A stretch of DNA of 64,000 bases from Neobacillus niacini. GTDB lineage: Bacteria; Bacillota; Bacilli; Bacillales; Cytobacillaceae. The stretch is from assembly GCF_030817595.1 (NCBI RefSeq), contig NZ_JAUSZN010000001.1, positions 3,545,001 to 3,609,000 on the forward strand, in the 5' to 3' direction. Both the position numbers and the translations under genes were made by a program. The notes beneath the pieces were generated by a model. The model did not search any database and was not told where the DNA came from. It saw only the letters and a program-made list of their open reading frames with translations. Shown one piece after another: positions 7,487 through 15,954 of this stretch. Position 1 is the stretch's first letter. Every line of letters begins with the position of its first letter.

Positions 7487-9106
7487 TTATTTTTTATATC
7501 TTTTGTATGCAGCTTCATAGATTTCCATATAACGGTCTAGGTTCATTTTTTCCAACGTCTTCACATAGTTGTCCCATTCTTTCATAGACGTCTTACCTGT
7601 AATGAAGCCAGCAGTCATTTCCGTTACATAGGTATTGATATCTGTAGAAAGTGTAGCTAGCTCACTTGACTCGTCGACAGTGAAATTAAAGTTCGGCCAA
7701 ATGTCACTCTGTTTAAGAGTAAGTGGCTCCGCTTTCTCAGCATTTGCTAAAGAACCATCTGACCCCTCTGCACCTTGGAAATACTTCTCTTTAACAACAC
7801 CAGGATAATATCCGCCCGGCCATGTCAAATATTTACTAATTGCTTGGTCAAGATTAAGTCCATCAGGGTTTTTAGTGATTTCATCCGTATATTGGAATTC
7901 ACCATCTTTCTCAGTATAAGTTACACCTTCGAATCCCATAAAGAACATTTTTATTCCTTCATCGCCATAGAAATGGTCAATCCAGCGAACAGTTGCTTCT
8001 GGATTTTTATTTTTATCTGTAAGAACAAACATCCCAACATTTCCTAATGGTGAACCAATGGCAGTATTGATTCTGTCCCCATTAGGACCTTCGATAACTG
8101 GAGTACCAACATACCCATCTAAATTCAGCCAAACTTTAGGATCAATATCCGGGAGGACTCCCACGATCCCTTCTTGTGCCACTACATTAAACTTTTCGGA
8201 GTCTGTGCTGAAAACTTCTTTATCAATTAAACCTTCTGTATACAATTTATTTACATAGGTTAATAGCTGTTTGTATTCTTCAGATGTTGGCTGGAATCTT
8301 AACTTTTCGGTTTTTGGATCTAAATCAATATGCCCATTCGATGTACCATGATTATTTAACCCAACTGATCCTTTAAGCCAATTGATAATAGGGTTGATTC
8401 CATAGGCTGATCCTACTGGAATTTCATCAGCCTTTCCGTTGCCATTTGGGTCTCCCTCTTTAAACTTTTTCAACACAGTGTAAAGTTCATCCCACGTTTT
8501 TGGTTCTTCTAATCCTAATTTCTTTAACCATTCACTCTGAATCCAAGGAGTTCCCATTGTAAGTCCTTTAAAGTTAGGATCATAGTAGGTTGGAAAACCA
8601 TAAATGTTTCCATCCGCCATCGTAATCCCTTGCTTAACAAGAGGATTTTCCTCCATGATCTTTTTAAGATTTGGAGCGTATTTGTCAATTAAATCATTCA
8701 GTGGCAGGAAAACACCTTGCTGACCATATTTAATAAGGTCTGTCTTAGGCAAGGCAGCCGCAAATAACAAATCAGGGTATTCCCCACTTGCTAACATTAG
8801 ATTGCGCTTTTCTGCCAATGCATCCGTAGAAACTGTTTCCCAGTTAATATGAATATTGGTCATTTTTTCATATTCCTGCCAAAGCATGAGCTTATCCCAA
8901 TCCTGTGAAGAAAAGAACTTCGCTGCAAATCCATCAAGTTCGATTTTCTCTTTTACAATTGGCATACCCGTCTTACTTATGTTTTCAACATTCTTCTTAT
9001 TTTCCTTCGTTGCCGTCTCCTCGCTGCCGCCTTTACAACCGCTTAATAAAACAGAAACGGCCAAGGCACCTGTAACTAAACTAGTAATATACTTTTTTCT
9101 GTTCAT
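7487..9106 (-). CDS. Sugar ABC transporter substrate-binding lipoprotein (importer 1)
   Basis: Large extracytoplasmic solute-binding protein of 539 residues, LipO/YtcQ type. It has a lipoprotein signal peptide ending in LLSGC, so Cys23 or so would be lipidated and anchor it on the outer membrane face. The NGNGKADEIPVGS segment is a calcium-site-like motif common in this family. These long binding proteins carry complex oligosaccharides to LplB/LplC-type permeases, which are encoded just upstream (9122-11000). It ends the importer set and is followed by a hairpin. Ligand unknown; uronic-acid or HexNAc oligosaccharides are plausible from context. Confidence 0.88.
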   Translation of the reverse strand: MNRKKYITSLVTGALAVSVLLSGCKGGSEETATKENKKNVENISKTGMPIVKEKIELDGFAAKFFSSQDWDKLMLWQEYEKMTNIHINWETVSTDALAEKRNLMLASGEYPDLLFAAALPKTDLIKYGQQGVFLPLNDLIDKYAPNLKKIMEENPLVKQGITMADGNIYGFPTYYDPNFKGLTMGTPWIQSEWLKKLGLEEPKTWDELYTVLKKFKEGDPNGNGKADEIPVGSAYGINPIINWLKGSVGLNNHGTSNGHIDLDPKTEKLRFQPTSEEYKQLLTYVNKLYTEGLIDKEVFSTDSEKFNVVAQEGIVGVLPDIDPKVWLNLDGYVGTPVIEGPNGDRINTAIGSPLGNVGMFVLTDKNKNPEATVRWIDHFYGDEGIKMFFMGFEGVTYTEKDGEFQYTDEITKNPDGLNLDQAISKYLTWPGGYYPGVVKEKYFQGAEGSDGSLANAEKAEPLTLKQSDIWPNFNFTVDESSELATLSTDINTYVTEMTAGFITGKTSMKEWDNYVKTLEKMNLDRYMEIYEAAYKRYKK

Positions 9107-9121
9107 TTTAACTCCCCCTTA

Positions 9122-10003
9122 TTATCCTTTAATAGAACCAACCATAAAGCCCTTTACAAAATATCTTTGCAAGAATGGATACAGAATCAACATTGGCAAG
9201 TTCGCCACAATCAAGACAGCATACTTTAAACCTTCCACACTTAATTTCTGATTAAGAAATGTTTCTGAAGTTGCTTTAATCATTTCGTCCATTTCGCCTC
9301 TAATTAATATCTCTCTCAAAATTAATTGAAGCGGAAAATTCTCTTTATCTGAAAGATAGATTAATGCCTGAAAATAGGAATTCCAATGTCCCACTGCATA
9401 AAATAAAATCATTACAGCAATGACAGGCATCGAAAGCGGGAGCACGATTTTTAGTAAAATTCGTATATTCCCACACCCGTCAATTTGTGCAGATTCCTGC
9501 AATTCCAGAGGGATTGTTGTTTGAAAAAAAGTACGCATAATAATAATGTTCCAAACGGCAACGGCATTTGGGATCACCATGACCCATAATGTATCAATCA
9601 TACCTAGATCTCGAATTAGTAAATAGGTTGGAATTAATCCTCCCCCGAAAAACATCGTGAAGACAAAAATAGCCATAATGACATTTTTTCCATAAAAGTC
9701 TTTTCTTGATAATGGATAAGCTGCCATAATCGTCATGATGAGATTGATTAGTGTTCCAATCGTTGTATATTTCAGAGTATTTATAAATCCATTAACAATA
9801 TCTTTATTTTCGAAAACCTTTGTATAGGAATCTACATTGAAGCCCTTTGGCCAAAGCCACATTTCTCCCTTCAAAATATAAGTTGGATTACTGAAGGAAG
9901 CACTAACAACAAAATATAACGGATATAAAACGAGTACTGTTATAAAAGAAAGCAGCAAGATATTCACAACGTTAAACATTTTATCAGATCTAGAATTTTG
10001 CAA
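9122..10003 (-). CDS. Carbohydrate ABC permease, LplC/YtcP type (importer 1)
   Basis: Membrane protein of 293 residues with about six transmembrane segments, family MalG-like. The cytoplasmic EAA loop is visible as ELQESAQIDGCGNIRILLKIVLPLS, and the C-terminus ends in the typical FVKGFMVGSIKG. It pairs with the second permease encoded 13 bases upstream. The start is a TTG at 10003 behind AAGGGGTG. Together with the binding protein at 7487 it makes a complete importer apart from the ATPase, which is not in this window. Confidence 0.88.
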   Translation of the reverse strand: MQNSRSDKMFNVVNILLLSFITVLVLYPLYFVVSASFSNPTYILKGEMWLWPKGFNVDSYTKVFENKDIVNGFINTLKYTTIGTLINLIMTIMAAYPLSRKDFYGKNVIMAIFVFTMFFGGGLIPTYLLIRDLGMIDTLWVMVIPNAVAVWNIIIMRTFFQTTIPLELQESAQIDGCGNIRILLKIVLPLSMPVIAVMILFYAVGHWNSYFQALIYLSDKENFPLQLILREILIRGEMDEMIKATSETFLNQKLSVEGLKYAVLIVANLPMLILYPFLQRYFVKGFMVGSIKG

Positions 10004-10016
10004 TCGGGTTCACCCC

Positions 10017-11000
10017 TTACCATAGGCTTGTATTATTGATTTTCTTAGCAATAGCATTCACCATTATTAGCATGATGAAATTAATCACGGAGTTAAATAA
10101 ACCAACAGCTGCCGAGAAGCTATACTGAGCCTCTAAAATACCGCTTCGATAAACGAAGGTGGAAATGACATCTGATGTGGACATATTCAATGTATTTTGC
10201 ATTAAGAATACTTTCTCAAAGCCTACCGACATAACAGAACCTGCATTTAATATAAATAAAATGACGATTGTCGGCATAATCGCGGGGATATTGATATGCC
10301 AAATTCTTTGAATCCTAGAAGCCCCGTCAATCATTGCGGCCTCATGCTGTGAATGATCAACAGCTGTAAGCGCTGCCAAATAAATGATGGAACTCCACCC
10401 CATAGTTTGCCAAACATCCGAGAAAACATATAAGGATTTAAACCAGCCCGGTTCGGTCATAAAGTCAACAGGATTTCCACCGAATAAGGTGATTGTTTGA
10501 TTAATGATTCCATCTGGTTTTAGAAACAAAATTAGCATCCCAACCACTACGACTGTGGATAAAAAGTGTGGTGCATAAATAACTGTTTGAACAAACTTTT
10601 TATACTTTTCGTTTCTTACTTCGTTAAGCATCAACGCGATTATGATGGGGATTGGGAATGAAACAGCAAGTGTATAGATACCAATGCCTAACGTGTTCTT
10701 AATGAGCCTCCAAAAATAATAACTATCAAAAAAACGTTCAAAATGCTTGAGTCCTACCCACTCACTTCCCCAAATACCCTTCGTTGCAATAAAATCCTTA
10801 AATGCAATTTGGATTCCATACATTGGCACATAATGAAAGATAATAAAGTAAGCAATGACAGGGGAAATCAATAAATAGAGATCCCAATTTTTGCGAAATG
10901 ACTTCTTTAACATTGCCCACTTTGACGGAGAAACTTCTTCATATGCGGCTGGCAGGGTTTTGGATTGTACAGCGATTTTGTTATCAATAATTTTTTCCAA
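10017..11000 (-). CDS. Carbohydrate ABC permease, LplB type (importer 1)
   Basis: Membrane protein of 327 residues, MalF-like, with an N-terminal cytoplasmic arm, about six membrane segments and the segment HYVPMYGIQIAFKDF that marks LplB-type permeases. Its EAA loop reads EAAMIDGASRIQRIWHINIP. The start is a TTG at 11000 behind a strong AAAGGAGGAG site. It is closely similar in layout to the importer 4 permease at 59565 (same IQRIWHINIP-type loop and similar termini), so importers 1 and 4 look like relatives. The gene follows an oxidoreductase gene by 47 bases and starts the importer 1 set. Confidence 0.88.
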   Translation of the reverse strand: MEKIIDNKIAVQSKTLPAAYEEVSPSKWAMLKKSFRKNWDLYLLISPVIAYFIIFHYVPMYGIQIAFKDFIATKGIWGSEWVGLKHFERFFDSYYFWRLIKNTLGIGIYTLAVSFPIPIIIALMLNEVRNEKYKKFVQTVIYAPHFLSTVVVVGMLILFLKPDGIINQTITLFGGNPVDFMTEPGWFKSLYVFSDVWQTMGWSSIIYLAALTAVDHSQHEAAMIDGASRIQRIWHINIPAIMPTIVILFILNAGSVMSVGFEKVFLMQNTLNMSTSDVISTFVYRSGILEAQYSFSAAVGLFNSVINFIMLIMVNAIAKKINNTSLW

Positions 11001-11047
11001 AATCTTCTCCTCCTTTAGCGGGAGTTATCATACTGCTTTACAGTTGA

Positions 11048-12175
11048 TTAACTAATTTCAACTACTTTACCGCCAGAACGAATTGACTCTGTCGCAGCAC
11101 AGCCTACAGCTACACTCATTCTTCCTGCAAATGGTGTGGTCAATGGCTGTTTGTTATGTAAAACCAACTCGATAAAATCATTGCAAATTTTCGGATCAGC
11201 ACCGCCGTGGCTTCCTTCTTCCTTCTTCATGTCATAGGTGATGTCACTAAATTCATGCCAACTATTAGATTTCCGTGTTTTGACGAAAATTTTATCGTTG
11301 ACATCATCGTTTTCTAAGCGCCCTTTTGTTCCGATAAAGGTATAATTTCTTGAATAATCCGGTGTGAAGTGACATTGCAGGTAGGAGGCCTTAATTCCGC
11401 CTTCAAGCTCCATAATCAACATATTGTTATCCTCAACATCAATTTCTTCCCTGAAAGCACATTGAGTAAAATAATTAAAAGTCGCCTCAGGACACGTATC
11501 TTTAATCTCACATTCAGGGCAAGTTAAGGTATTTGGCTTACCACCGCCGTAATAATCAAGGCTGCCAAATGCAGAAACCTTTTTGGTGTATTTACCAGTA
11601 ATCCAGTGGATGACGTCAAGGTCATGGGAACCCTTTTGTAATAGCAGCGAAGTTGTATTTTTAGCTGTACCATGCCAGTCGTGATAGTAGAAATAACCGC
11701 CGTATCCCACAAAGTGCCGAACCCAAACGGCTTTAAGATCTCCGATGACACCAGAGTCGATAATCTCTTTCATCGTTTGGTACATACTCATATAACGCAT
11801 ATTGAAACCAACCATCAAGTGTTTCCCGGCTTTCTTCGATTCCTCAATGATCCGGTCACAGCCTTCGACCGTAATGGCAAGGGGTTTTTCACAATAGACG
11901 TGTTTTCCGGCTCTTAGTGCAGCGATAGCATGCTCTTCATGTAAATAATCTGGTGATAAAATTGCTACTGCTTCAATATCTTTGCGCGCTAATAATTCAT
12001 GATAATCGGTCGTAACAAAGGCATGTTCGTTAATTTTTTCTTGAAAGGCTTTTAGTCTGGCCTCAGAAACATCGGCAACACCTACAACCACTGATTTTCC
12101 GCCTGGGTTATGCCAATACTTTGCAATTCCACCCCGAAGTCCAGCACCAATTATCCCTAATCTTACTATTTCCAT
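11048..12175 (-). CDS. Gfo/Idh/MocA-family oxidoreductase, paralog A
   Basis: Protein of 375 residues with N-terminal Rossmann motif LGIIGAGLRGGIA, the family signature CEKPLAI, a cysteine insert (CPECEIKDTCPEA, then TQC) and GSHGGADP near the C-terminus. About nine residues in ten match the paralog at 14754. Expected to use bound NAD(H) either to oxidise a sugar ring hydroxyl or to cleave glycosides by oxidation and elimination. Start at 12175 follows AAGGAG by about 12 bases; the frame extends to 12199 without a better site. First gene of the operon that continues into importer 1. The exact substrate cannot be read from sequence. Confidence 0.82.
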   Translation of the reverse strand: MEIVRLGIIGAGLRGGIAKYWHNPGGKSVVVGVADVSEARLKAFQEKINEHAFVTTDYHELLARKDIEAVAILSPDYLHEEHAIAALRAGKHVYCEKPLAITVEGCDRIIEESKKAGKHLMVGFNMRYMSMYQTMKEIIDSGVIGDLKAVWVRHFVGYGGYFYYHDWHGTAKNTTSLLLQKGSHDLDVIHWITGKYTKKVSAFGSLDYYGGGKPNTLTCPECEIKDTCPEATFNYFTQCAFREEIDVEDNNMLIMELEGGIKASYLQCHFTPDYSRNYTFIGTKGRLENDDVNDKIFVKTRKSNSWHEFSDITYDMKKEEGSHGGADPKICNDFIELVLHNKQPLTTPFAGRMSVAVGCAATESIRSGGKVVEIS

Positions 12176-12386
12176 AATGATAATTACTCCTTTTCTCATT
12201 CAAGTAAACTTTTAAATCATGTTAAAACAATAATTGATCAACCACCTCCCTTGAGTTTTCCATAATATTTTTCCGGCGTTTTTCCAAACATTTTCCTTGA
12301 TCAACTCTAAAATATCTTCTTTTTCTCCCAAAACCCCTTATTTCATTGTATTTCTCTTTATTTCCCTTGAATTCTCCAATATTTCC

Positions 12387-12400
12387 TGCAAACGTTTTCC
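12387..12400. promoter_or_regulatory. cre-like / LacI-family operator
   Basis: TGCAAACGTTTTCC matches the cre consensus at 12 of 14 positions and has the central CG typical of LacI/CcpA operators. It lies just after the LacI gene stop and upstream of the oxidoreductase-importer 1 operon. It could be bound by CcpA or by the adjacent LacI regulator. The rest of 12176-12416 holds a 62-codon open frame that I do not consider a gene. Confidence 0.5.
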
Positions 12401-12416
12401 GTTTGTGCAAAAAAAA

Positions 12417-13475
12417 TTAGTAGTCTTTTCTCATTTTTGATGATTCACGAATTACCAGTTCAAAAGGAACTAGAATCTTGACGGATAACCTTGTTATCCC
12501 TTCAATCCTCTCAATTACAGTTTTAGCAGCCAACTGCCCCATTTCATATTTAGGAATATCAATGGTCGAAAGCGGAGGAGATGAGTATTTAGACATTTCA
12601 ATATTATCTAAGCCTATAAAAGCAATATCCTCTGGGATTCTTAAATGGTGTTCGAATACGGCCCTCATAGCTGGAATCGCCATCATGTCACTTGCACAAA
12701 ACATCGCTGTTGGTAAATGATCGGAACATTTCTTTAACAGTTCCGCCATAAATTCATAGCTATTTTCCATTGCCCATTTGGTATTACCTGTCCATTCTGG
12801 CTGAATGATTAAGCCGGCGTCGTTCATTGCCCTTTGATAACCTTTATATCGGCTTTCTTCTTGTAAATTTTCAAATTGTTCGCCAATACCACCGCCAAGG
12901 AAACCAATCTTTTTATGTCCCTGTTGAATCAAATGCTCCACAGCCATTACCCCAGCCGCTTCACGGTCAAAATCTATTAAAGATATATTCATTTTTCTAT
13001 TTGTATAACTAAAATCGAGTCCTACAATAGGTATGTATTCCAAAGCATACTCTAAAATACTTTCATCAATTTTATCGAATAATATAAGACCTTCTATCCC
13101 GGATTCATGTATAGTTTTATGAAGCAGAGGATCATGTTGAAGTACTTCTTTATTAATGTTTACTAAGGTATATTCGGAATGATCCAAATAATCACTAACA
13201 CCATTAAGCATACTGGCATAGTAAGGGTACATTTCAATAATTTTATAGTCAGCAACCCAGCCTATTTTCATCGTTCGCTTTCTACTCTTTTGCTGATTGT
13301 TTGTAACTAAATTTCTAGCATTTTGATTTGGCGTATATCCTAATTCTTTTACAGCATCCCAAACTTTCCTTTTTGTCTCCGAATTAACATTTCGAGTCGG
13401 GTCACTTTGGATGACCCTTGAAACAGTAGAAATAGACACACCAACATATTCAGCTATATCTTTGAGTTTAACCAT
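12417..13475 (-). CDS. LacI-family transcriptional regulator
   Basis: DNA-binding repressor of 352 residues. The N-terminal helix-turn-helix and hinge are clear: LKDIAEYVGVSISTVSRVI, then ELGYTPNQNARNLV. The rest is a periplasmic-binding-like sugar sensor domain (IGWVADY, IEGLILFD, IGLDNIEMSKY, PPLSTIDIP). It most resembles the EbgR/MsmR type of galactoside or oligosaccharide repressors, a weak impression. GAGGAG lies eight bases before the ATG. It is immediately upstream of the oxidoreductase-importer 1 operon, its likely target, with a LacI-type operator at 12387-12400. A dyad ATATCCAAGGATAT upstream (13529-13542) may serve autoregulation. Confidence 0.9.
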   Translation of the reverse strand: MVKLKDIAEYVGVSISTVSRVIQSDPTRNVNSETKRKVWDAVKELGYTPNQNARNLVTNNQQKSRKRTMKIGWVADYKIIEMYPYYASMLNGVSDYLDHSEYTLVNINKEVLQHDPLLHKTIHESGIEGLILFDKIDESILEYALEYIPIVGLDFSYTNRKMNISLIDFDREAAGVMAVEHLIQQGHKKIGFLGGGIGEQFENLQEESRYKGYQRAMNDAGLIIQPEWTGNTKWAMENSYEFMAELLKKCSDHLPTAMFCASDMMAIPAMRAVFEHHLRIPEDIAFIGLDNIEMSKYSSPPLSTIDIPKYEMGQLAAKTVIERIEGITRLSVKILVPFELVIRESSKMRKDY

Positions 13476-13802
13476 TAGTAAATCTCCTCTTTTATGTAAG
13501 CTATATCCTTTTATTTGTTGTAATAACTATATCCAAGGATATTAAGAATGTGGAATCGCAGAAGATTACCTTAGTAACAGGTTGACAGGTCATTGGTACA
13601 AGTTGAGGGGAAGTAAATCCATTACACTTTCTAGTGATTATCAATAAAAATATAGAATATTTAGATTATACGTCTGCAGTTTAAATGTGTCAATATATTA
13701 ACTAGTGAAAATTGCGGAAATATTGGAAACTCTTACAAAAATAGGCACAAGTTAGATTAATGAATCACTCATAGAGAATATGCTATGAGTGATTCGAGTG
13801 TA
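13476..13802. other. Intergenic region between GntR and LacI genes
   Basis: No coding sequence seen. It holds the lacI leader and ribosome site, the dyad ATATCC-AA-GGATAT at 13529-13542 with a repeat of CTATATCC at 13501-13508 (possible operator), and the hairpin at 13762-13795. A TTGACA on the plus strand near 13581 has no matching -10 box, so I do not call a promoter there. Confidence 0.5.
13762..13795 (-). terminator. Perfect 13-base hairpin after the GntR gene
   Basis: GAATCACTCATAG and CTATGAGTGATTC form a perfect stem around an eight-base loop, seven bases after the GntR stop. The following minus-strand bases (ATTAATCTAACTT) are only weakly U-rich, so it is a terminator of moderate quality or an mRNA-stabilising hairpin. 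Confidence 0.65.
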
Positions 13803-14534
13803 TTATGTTAGTTCAGTGTAAAAGCGACAGCGATCTCCTCGGACAATGGAGATACAAAACTCAACCGGCAATCCATTCGCATCAAAAGCTGTTCGTTCTA
13901 GCAGCAGTGCCGGACGGCCTACTTCCGTTTGCAGATACTCACTTTCGTCAGAACGAATGAGAACGGGTTCAAAAGCCTCTTTTGCTCTAGTTACTACCGT
14001 ATTAAATTGTTGTGCAAATAAATCATATAAGGATACTTCGCCGACTTTTTTGAGCTGCTCCATATCAGAAACCACATATTTCGGAATGAAAGATGACTCC
14101 AAAATAAACGGCTCATTGTTGGCGCAGCGTAGGCGTTTCATTTCAATCACATGCTCATCTTCTCCAAGCTGGAGCGCTTCTCGGATTTTTGCAATTGGCT
14201 TTACTTCTTCAATCTTCAGGATGATATCCTTGGGATTCAATCCTTTTTCTTTTAATACTTTGCTAAAACTGTAAAAGCCCATCAATGACTGCTGCAATTT
14301 CGGTTTTGCCACGTAGGTTCCTTTTCCTTGGATGCGGTAAAGGATTCCGGCCTGTACAAGCTCCTCAATCGCTTTTTTTGCCGTGTTTCGGCTCACACCA
14401 AATTGGTCCATTAACTGATTTTCCGATGGGATTTTATCACCAGGTTTCCAATACCCTTTTTCAATCGAATCCTTTAATCTTTCCATTAATTGGTGATATA
14501 ACGGAATTAAACTTTCATGCTGCAATGGTTCCAT
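13803..14534 (-). CDS. GntR-family regulator, HutC subfamily (UTRA effector domain)
   Basis: Protein of 243 residues. The N-terminal winged helix (LIPLYHQLMERLKDSIEKG, then KIPSENQLMDQFGVSRNTAKKAIEEL) is followed by a UTRA ligand domain ending in RTAFDANGLPVEFCISIVRGD. Relatives such as NagR/YvoA sense amino-sugar phosphates. Its own promoter at 14573-14600 carries an operator-like dyad and closely resembles the promoter of the GalNAc operon at 4287-4314, so I infer that it represses both itself and that operon. The ATG at 14534 is 12 bases from GGAGG; no better start is in frame. A separate GntR of the same subfamily is at 37947. Confidence 0.88.
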   Translation of the reverse strand: MEPLQHESLIPLYHQLMERLKDSIEKGYWKPGDKIPSENQLMDQFGVSRNTAKKAIEELVQAGILYRIQGKGTYVAKPKLQQSLMGFYSFSKVLKEKGLNPKDIILKIEEVKPIAKIREALQLGEDEHVIEMKRLRCANNEPFILESSFIPKYVVSDMEQLKKVGEVSLYDLFAQQFNTVVTRAKEAFEPVLIRSDESEYLQTEVGRPALLLERTAFDANGLPVEFCISIVRGDRCRFYTELT

Positions 14535-14572
14535 TTTTTAACCATGCCTCCATATCATACTTATTAAACTAA

Positions 14573-14600
14573 ATTATAACACCCTCACTTGTACAGTCAA
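14573..14600 (-). promoter_or_regulatory. Sigma-A promoter of the GntR gene with operator-like dyad
   Basis: Minus strand TTGACT (14595-14600), 16-base spacer, TATAAT (14573-14578). The spacer contains GTACAAGT, giving the near-palindrome ACTTGTACAGT when read on the plus strand. About 20 of 28 positions match the promoter at 4287-4314 when aligned without gaps, including an AC-x-AGT core in the spacer. Confidence 0.75.
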
Positions 14601-14663
14601 CCCAACAACTAAAGGGACGTGATTATTGGATATTTGATTTCTATCCAACAATAGAAAACAAAT

Positions 14664-14693
14664 ATCCTCCTAAAAAACAAGACTTAGGAGGAT
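14664..14693 (-). terminator. Hairpin ending the GH95-oxidoreductase unit
   Basis: ATCCTCCTAA and TTAGGAGGAT form a perfect 10-base stem with a 10-base loop, about 60 bases past the oxidoreductase stop at 14754. It is followed on the minus strand by ATTTGTTTTCTATT, a moderate U-tract. Confidence 0.72.
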
Positions 14694-14753
14694 TGATCTA
14701 TTTCTATGAAGTTATTCTTTTTAAACGGGCTTCCAACTCCCGCAAACAAGGGG

Positions 14754-15908
14754 TTACTCACATAGACTTACTGTTGAAGCTAGGCTAACCTCAACCACTT
14801 TACCGCCTGAACGAATTGACTCTGTTGCAGCACAGCCGACAGCTACGCTCATTCTTCCAGCAAATGGTGTCGTCAAGGGCTGCTTGTTGTGCAAAACTAA
14901 CTCGATGAAATCATTGCAAATTTTTGGGTCAGCACCGCCGTGACTTCCCTGTTCTTTTTTCATGTCATAGGTTATGTCACTGAATTCATTCCATGTATTG
15001 GATTTTCGTGTTTTCACATAAATTTTATTGTTGACATCGTCGTTTTCCAATCGTCCTTTTGTACCGATAAAGGTATAATTCCTTGAATAGTCCGGTGTAA
15101 AATGACATTGCAGGTAGGATGCCTTAATTCCGCCTTCAAGTTCCATAATCAACATATTGTTATCCTCTACGTCAATTTCCTCTCGGAAAGCACACTGGGT
15201 CAAAATCTTAAGACTTGCCTCAGTACAAGTATCTTTTTCCTCACACGTTGGACAGGTTAAGGTATTTGGTTTATCCCCGCCATAGAAGTCGAGTCCACCA
15301 AATGCAGATACTTTTTTCGAATATTTTCCGGTAATCCAATGAATGACATCGAGATCATGCGAACCCTTTTGTAATAGTAGAGAAGTGGTGTTTTTAGCAG
15401 CACCATGCCAGTCATGGTAATAAAAATATCCGCCGTACCCCACAAAGTGTCTAACCCAAACGGCCTTAAGATTACCGATTACCCCTGAATCGATAATTTC
15501 CTTCATCGTTTGATACATGCTCATATAGCGCATATTAAATCCAACCATTAAGTGTTTTCCCGACTTTTTGGATTCTTCAATGATCCGGTCACAGCCTTCT
15601 ACCGTAATGGCAAGGGGCTTCTCACAATAGACGTGTTTTCCGGCTCGAAGGGCAGCAATGGCATGTTCCTCATGTAAATAGTCCGGTGATAGAATGGCAA
15701 CGGCATCAATATCCTTACGCGCTAATAGTTCGTTATAATCTGTCGTTATAAATGCATGTTCGTTAATTTTTTCTTGAAACTCTTTTAACCTTGACACTGA
15801 AACATCAGCAGCTCCTACGACCACTGATTTTCCGCCGGGATTATGCCAATACTTTGCAATTCCACTCCGCAATCCAGCACCAATGATCCCTATTCTAACT
15901 GTTTCCAT
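14754..15908 (-). CDS. Gfo/Idh/MocA-family oxidoreductase, paralog B
   Basis: Protein of 384 residues, about 90 percent identical by eye to paralog A at 11048, with the same Rossmann motif (IGIIGAGLRSGIA), CEKPLAI, cysteine insert (CPTCEEKDTC, TQC) and GSHGGADP. It has a short extra C-terminal tail (LASTVSLCE) lacking in paralog A. Start at 15908 follows GGGAGTGGG; the frame opens at 15944 but that region has no site. It is co-directional with and 46 bases after the GH95-like gene, which implies it processes the same imported sugar. A third, broken copy lies at 38725-38914. Why two near-copies are kept is not evident. Confidence 0.82.
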   Translation of the reverse strand: METVRIGIIGAGLRSGIAKYWHNPGGKSVVVGAADVSVSRLKEFQEKINEHAFITTDYNELLARKDIDAVAILSPDYLHEEHAIAALRAGKHVYCEKPLAITVEGCDRIIEESKKSGKHLMVGFNMRYMSMYQTMKEIIDSGVIGNLKAVWVRHFVGYGGYFYYHDWHGAAKNTTSLLLQKGSHDLDVIHWITGKYSKKVSAFGGLDFYGGDKPNTLTCPTCEEKDTCTEASLKILTQCAFREEIDVEDNNMLIMELEGGIKASYLQCHFTPDYSRNYTFIGTKGRLENDDVNNKIYVKTRKSNTWNEFSDITYDMKKEQGSHGGADPKICNDFIELVLHNKQPLTTPFAGRMSVAVGCAATESIRSGGKVVEVSLASTVSLCE

Positions 15909-15954
15909 TATTCCCACTCCCATTCTTTTCAAGTAATCTTCCATGTCAACAGTG

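Noticed and set aside
12222..12410. 62-codon open frame between the LacI and oxidoreductase genes
   Set aside because: Lysine/arginine-rich low-complexity translation, no recognisable domain, and it covers an operator-like site; better explained as leader DNA.
13581..13586. Plus-strand promoter from TTGACA upstream of the LacI gene
   Set aside because: No acceptable -10 box at 16-18 bases and no plus-strand gene follows.
13762..13795. Attachment site or transposon end from the perfect 13-base inverted repeat
   Set aside because: It stands seven bases after the GntR stop, has no target duplication and no mobile gene nearby; a hairpin at a gene end is simpler.
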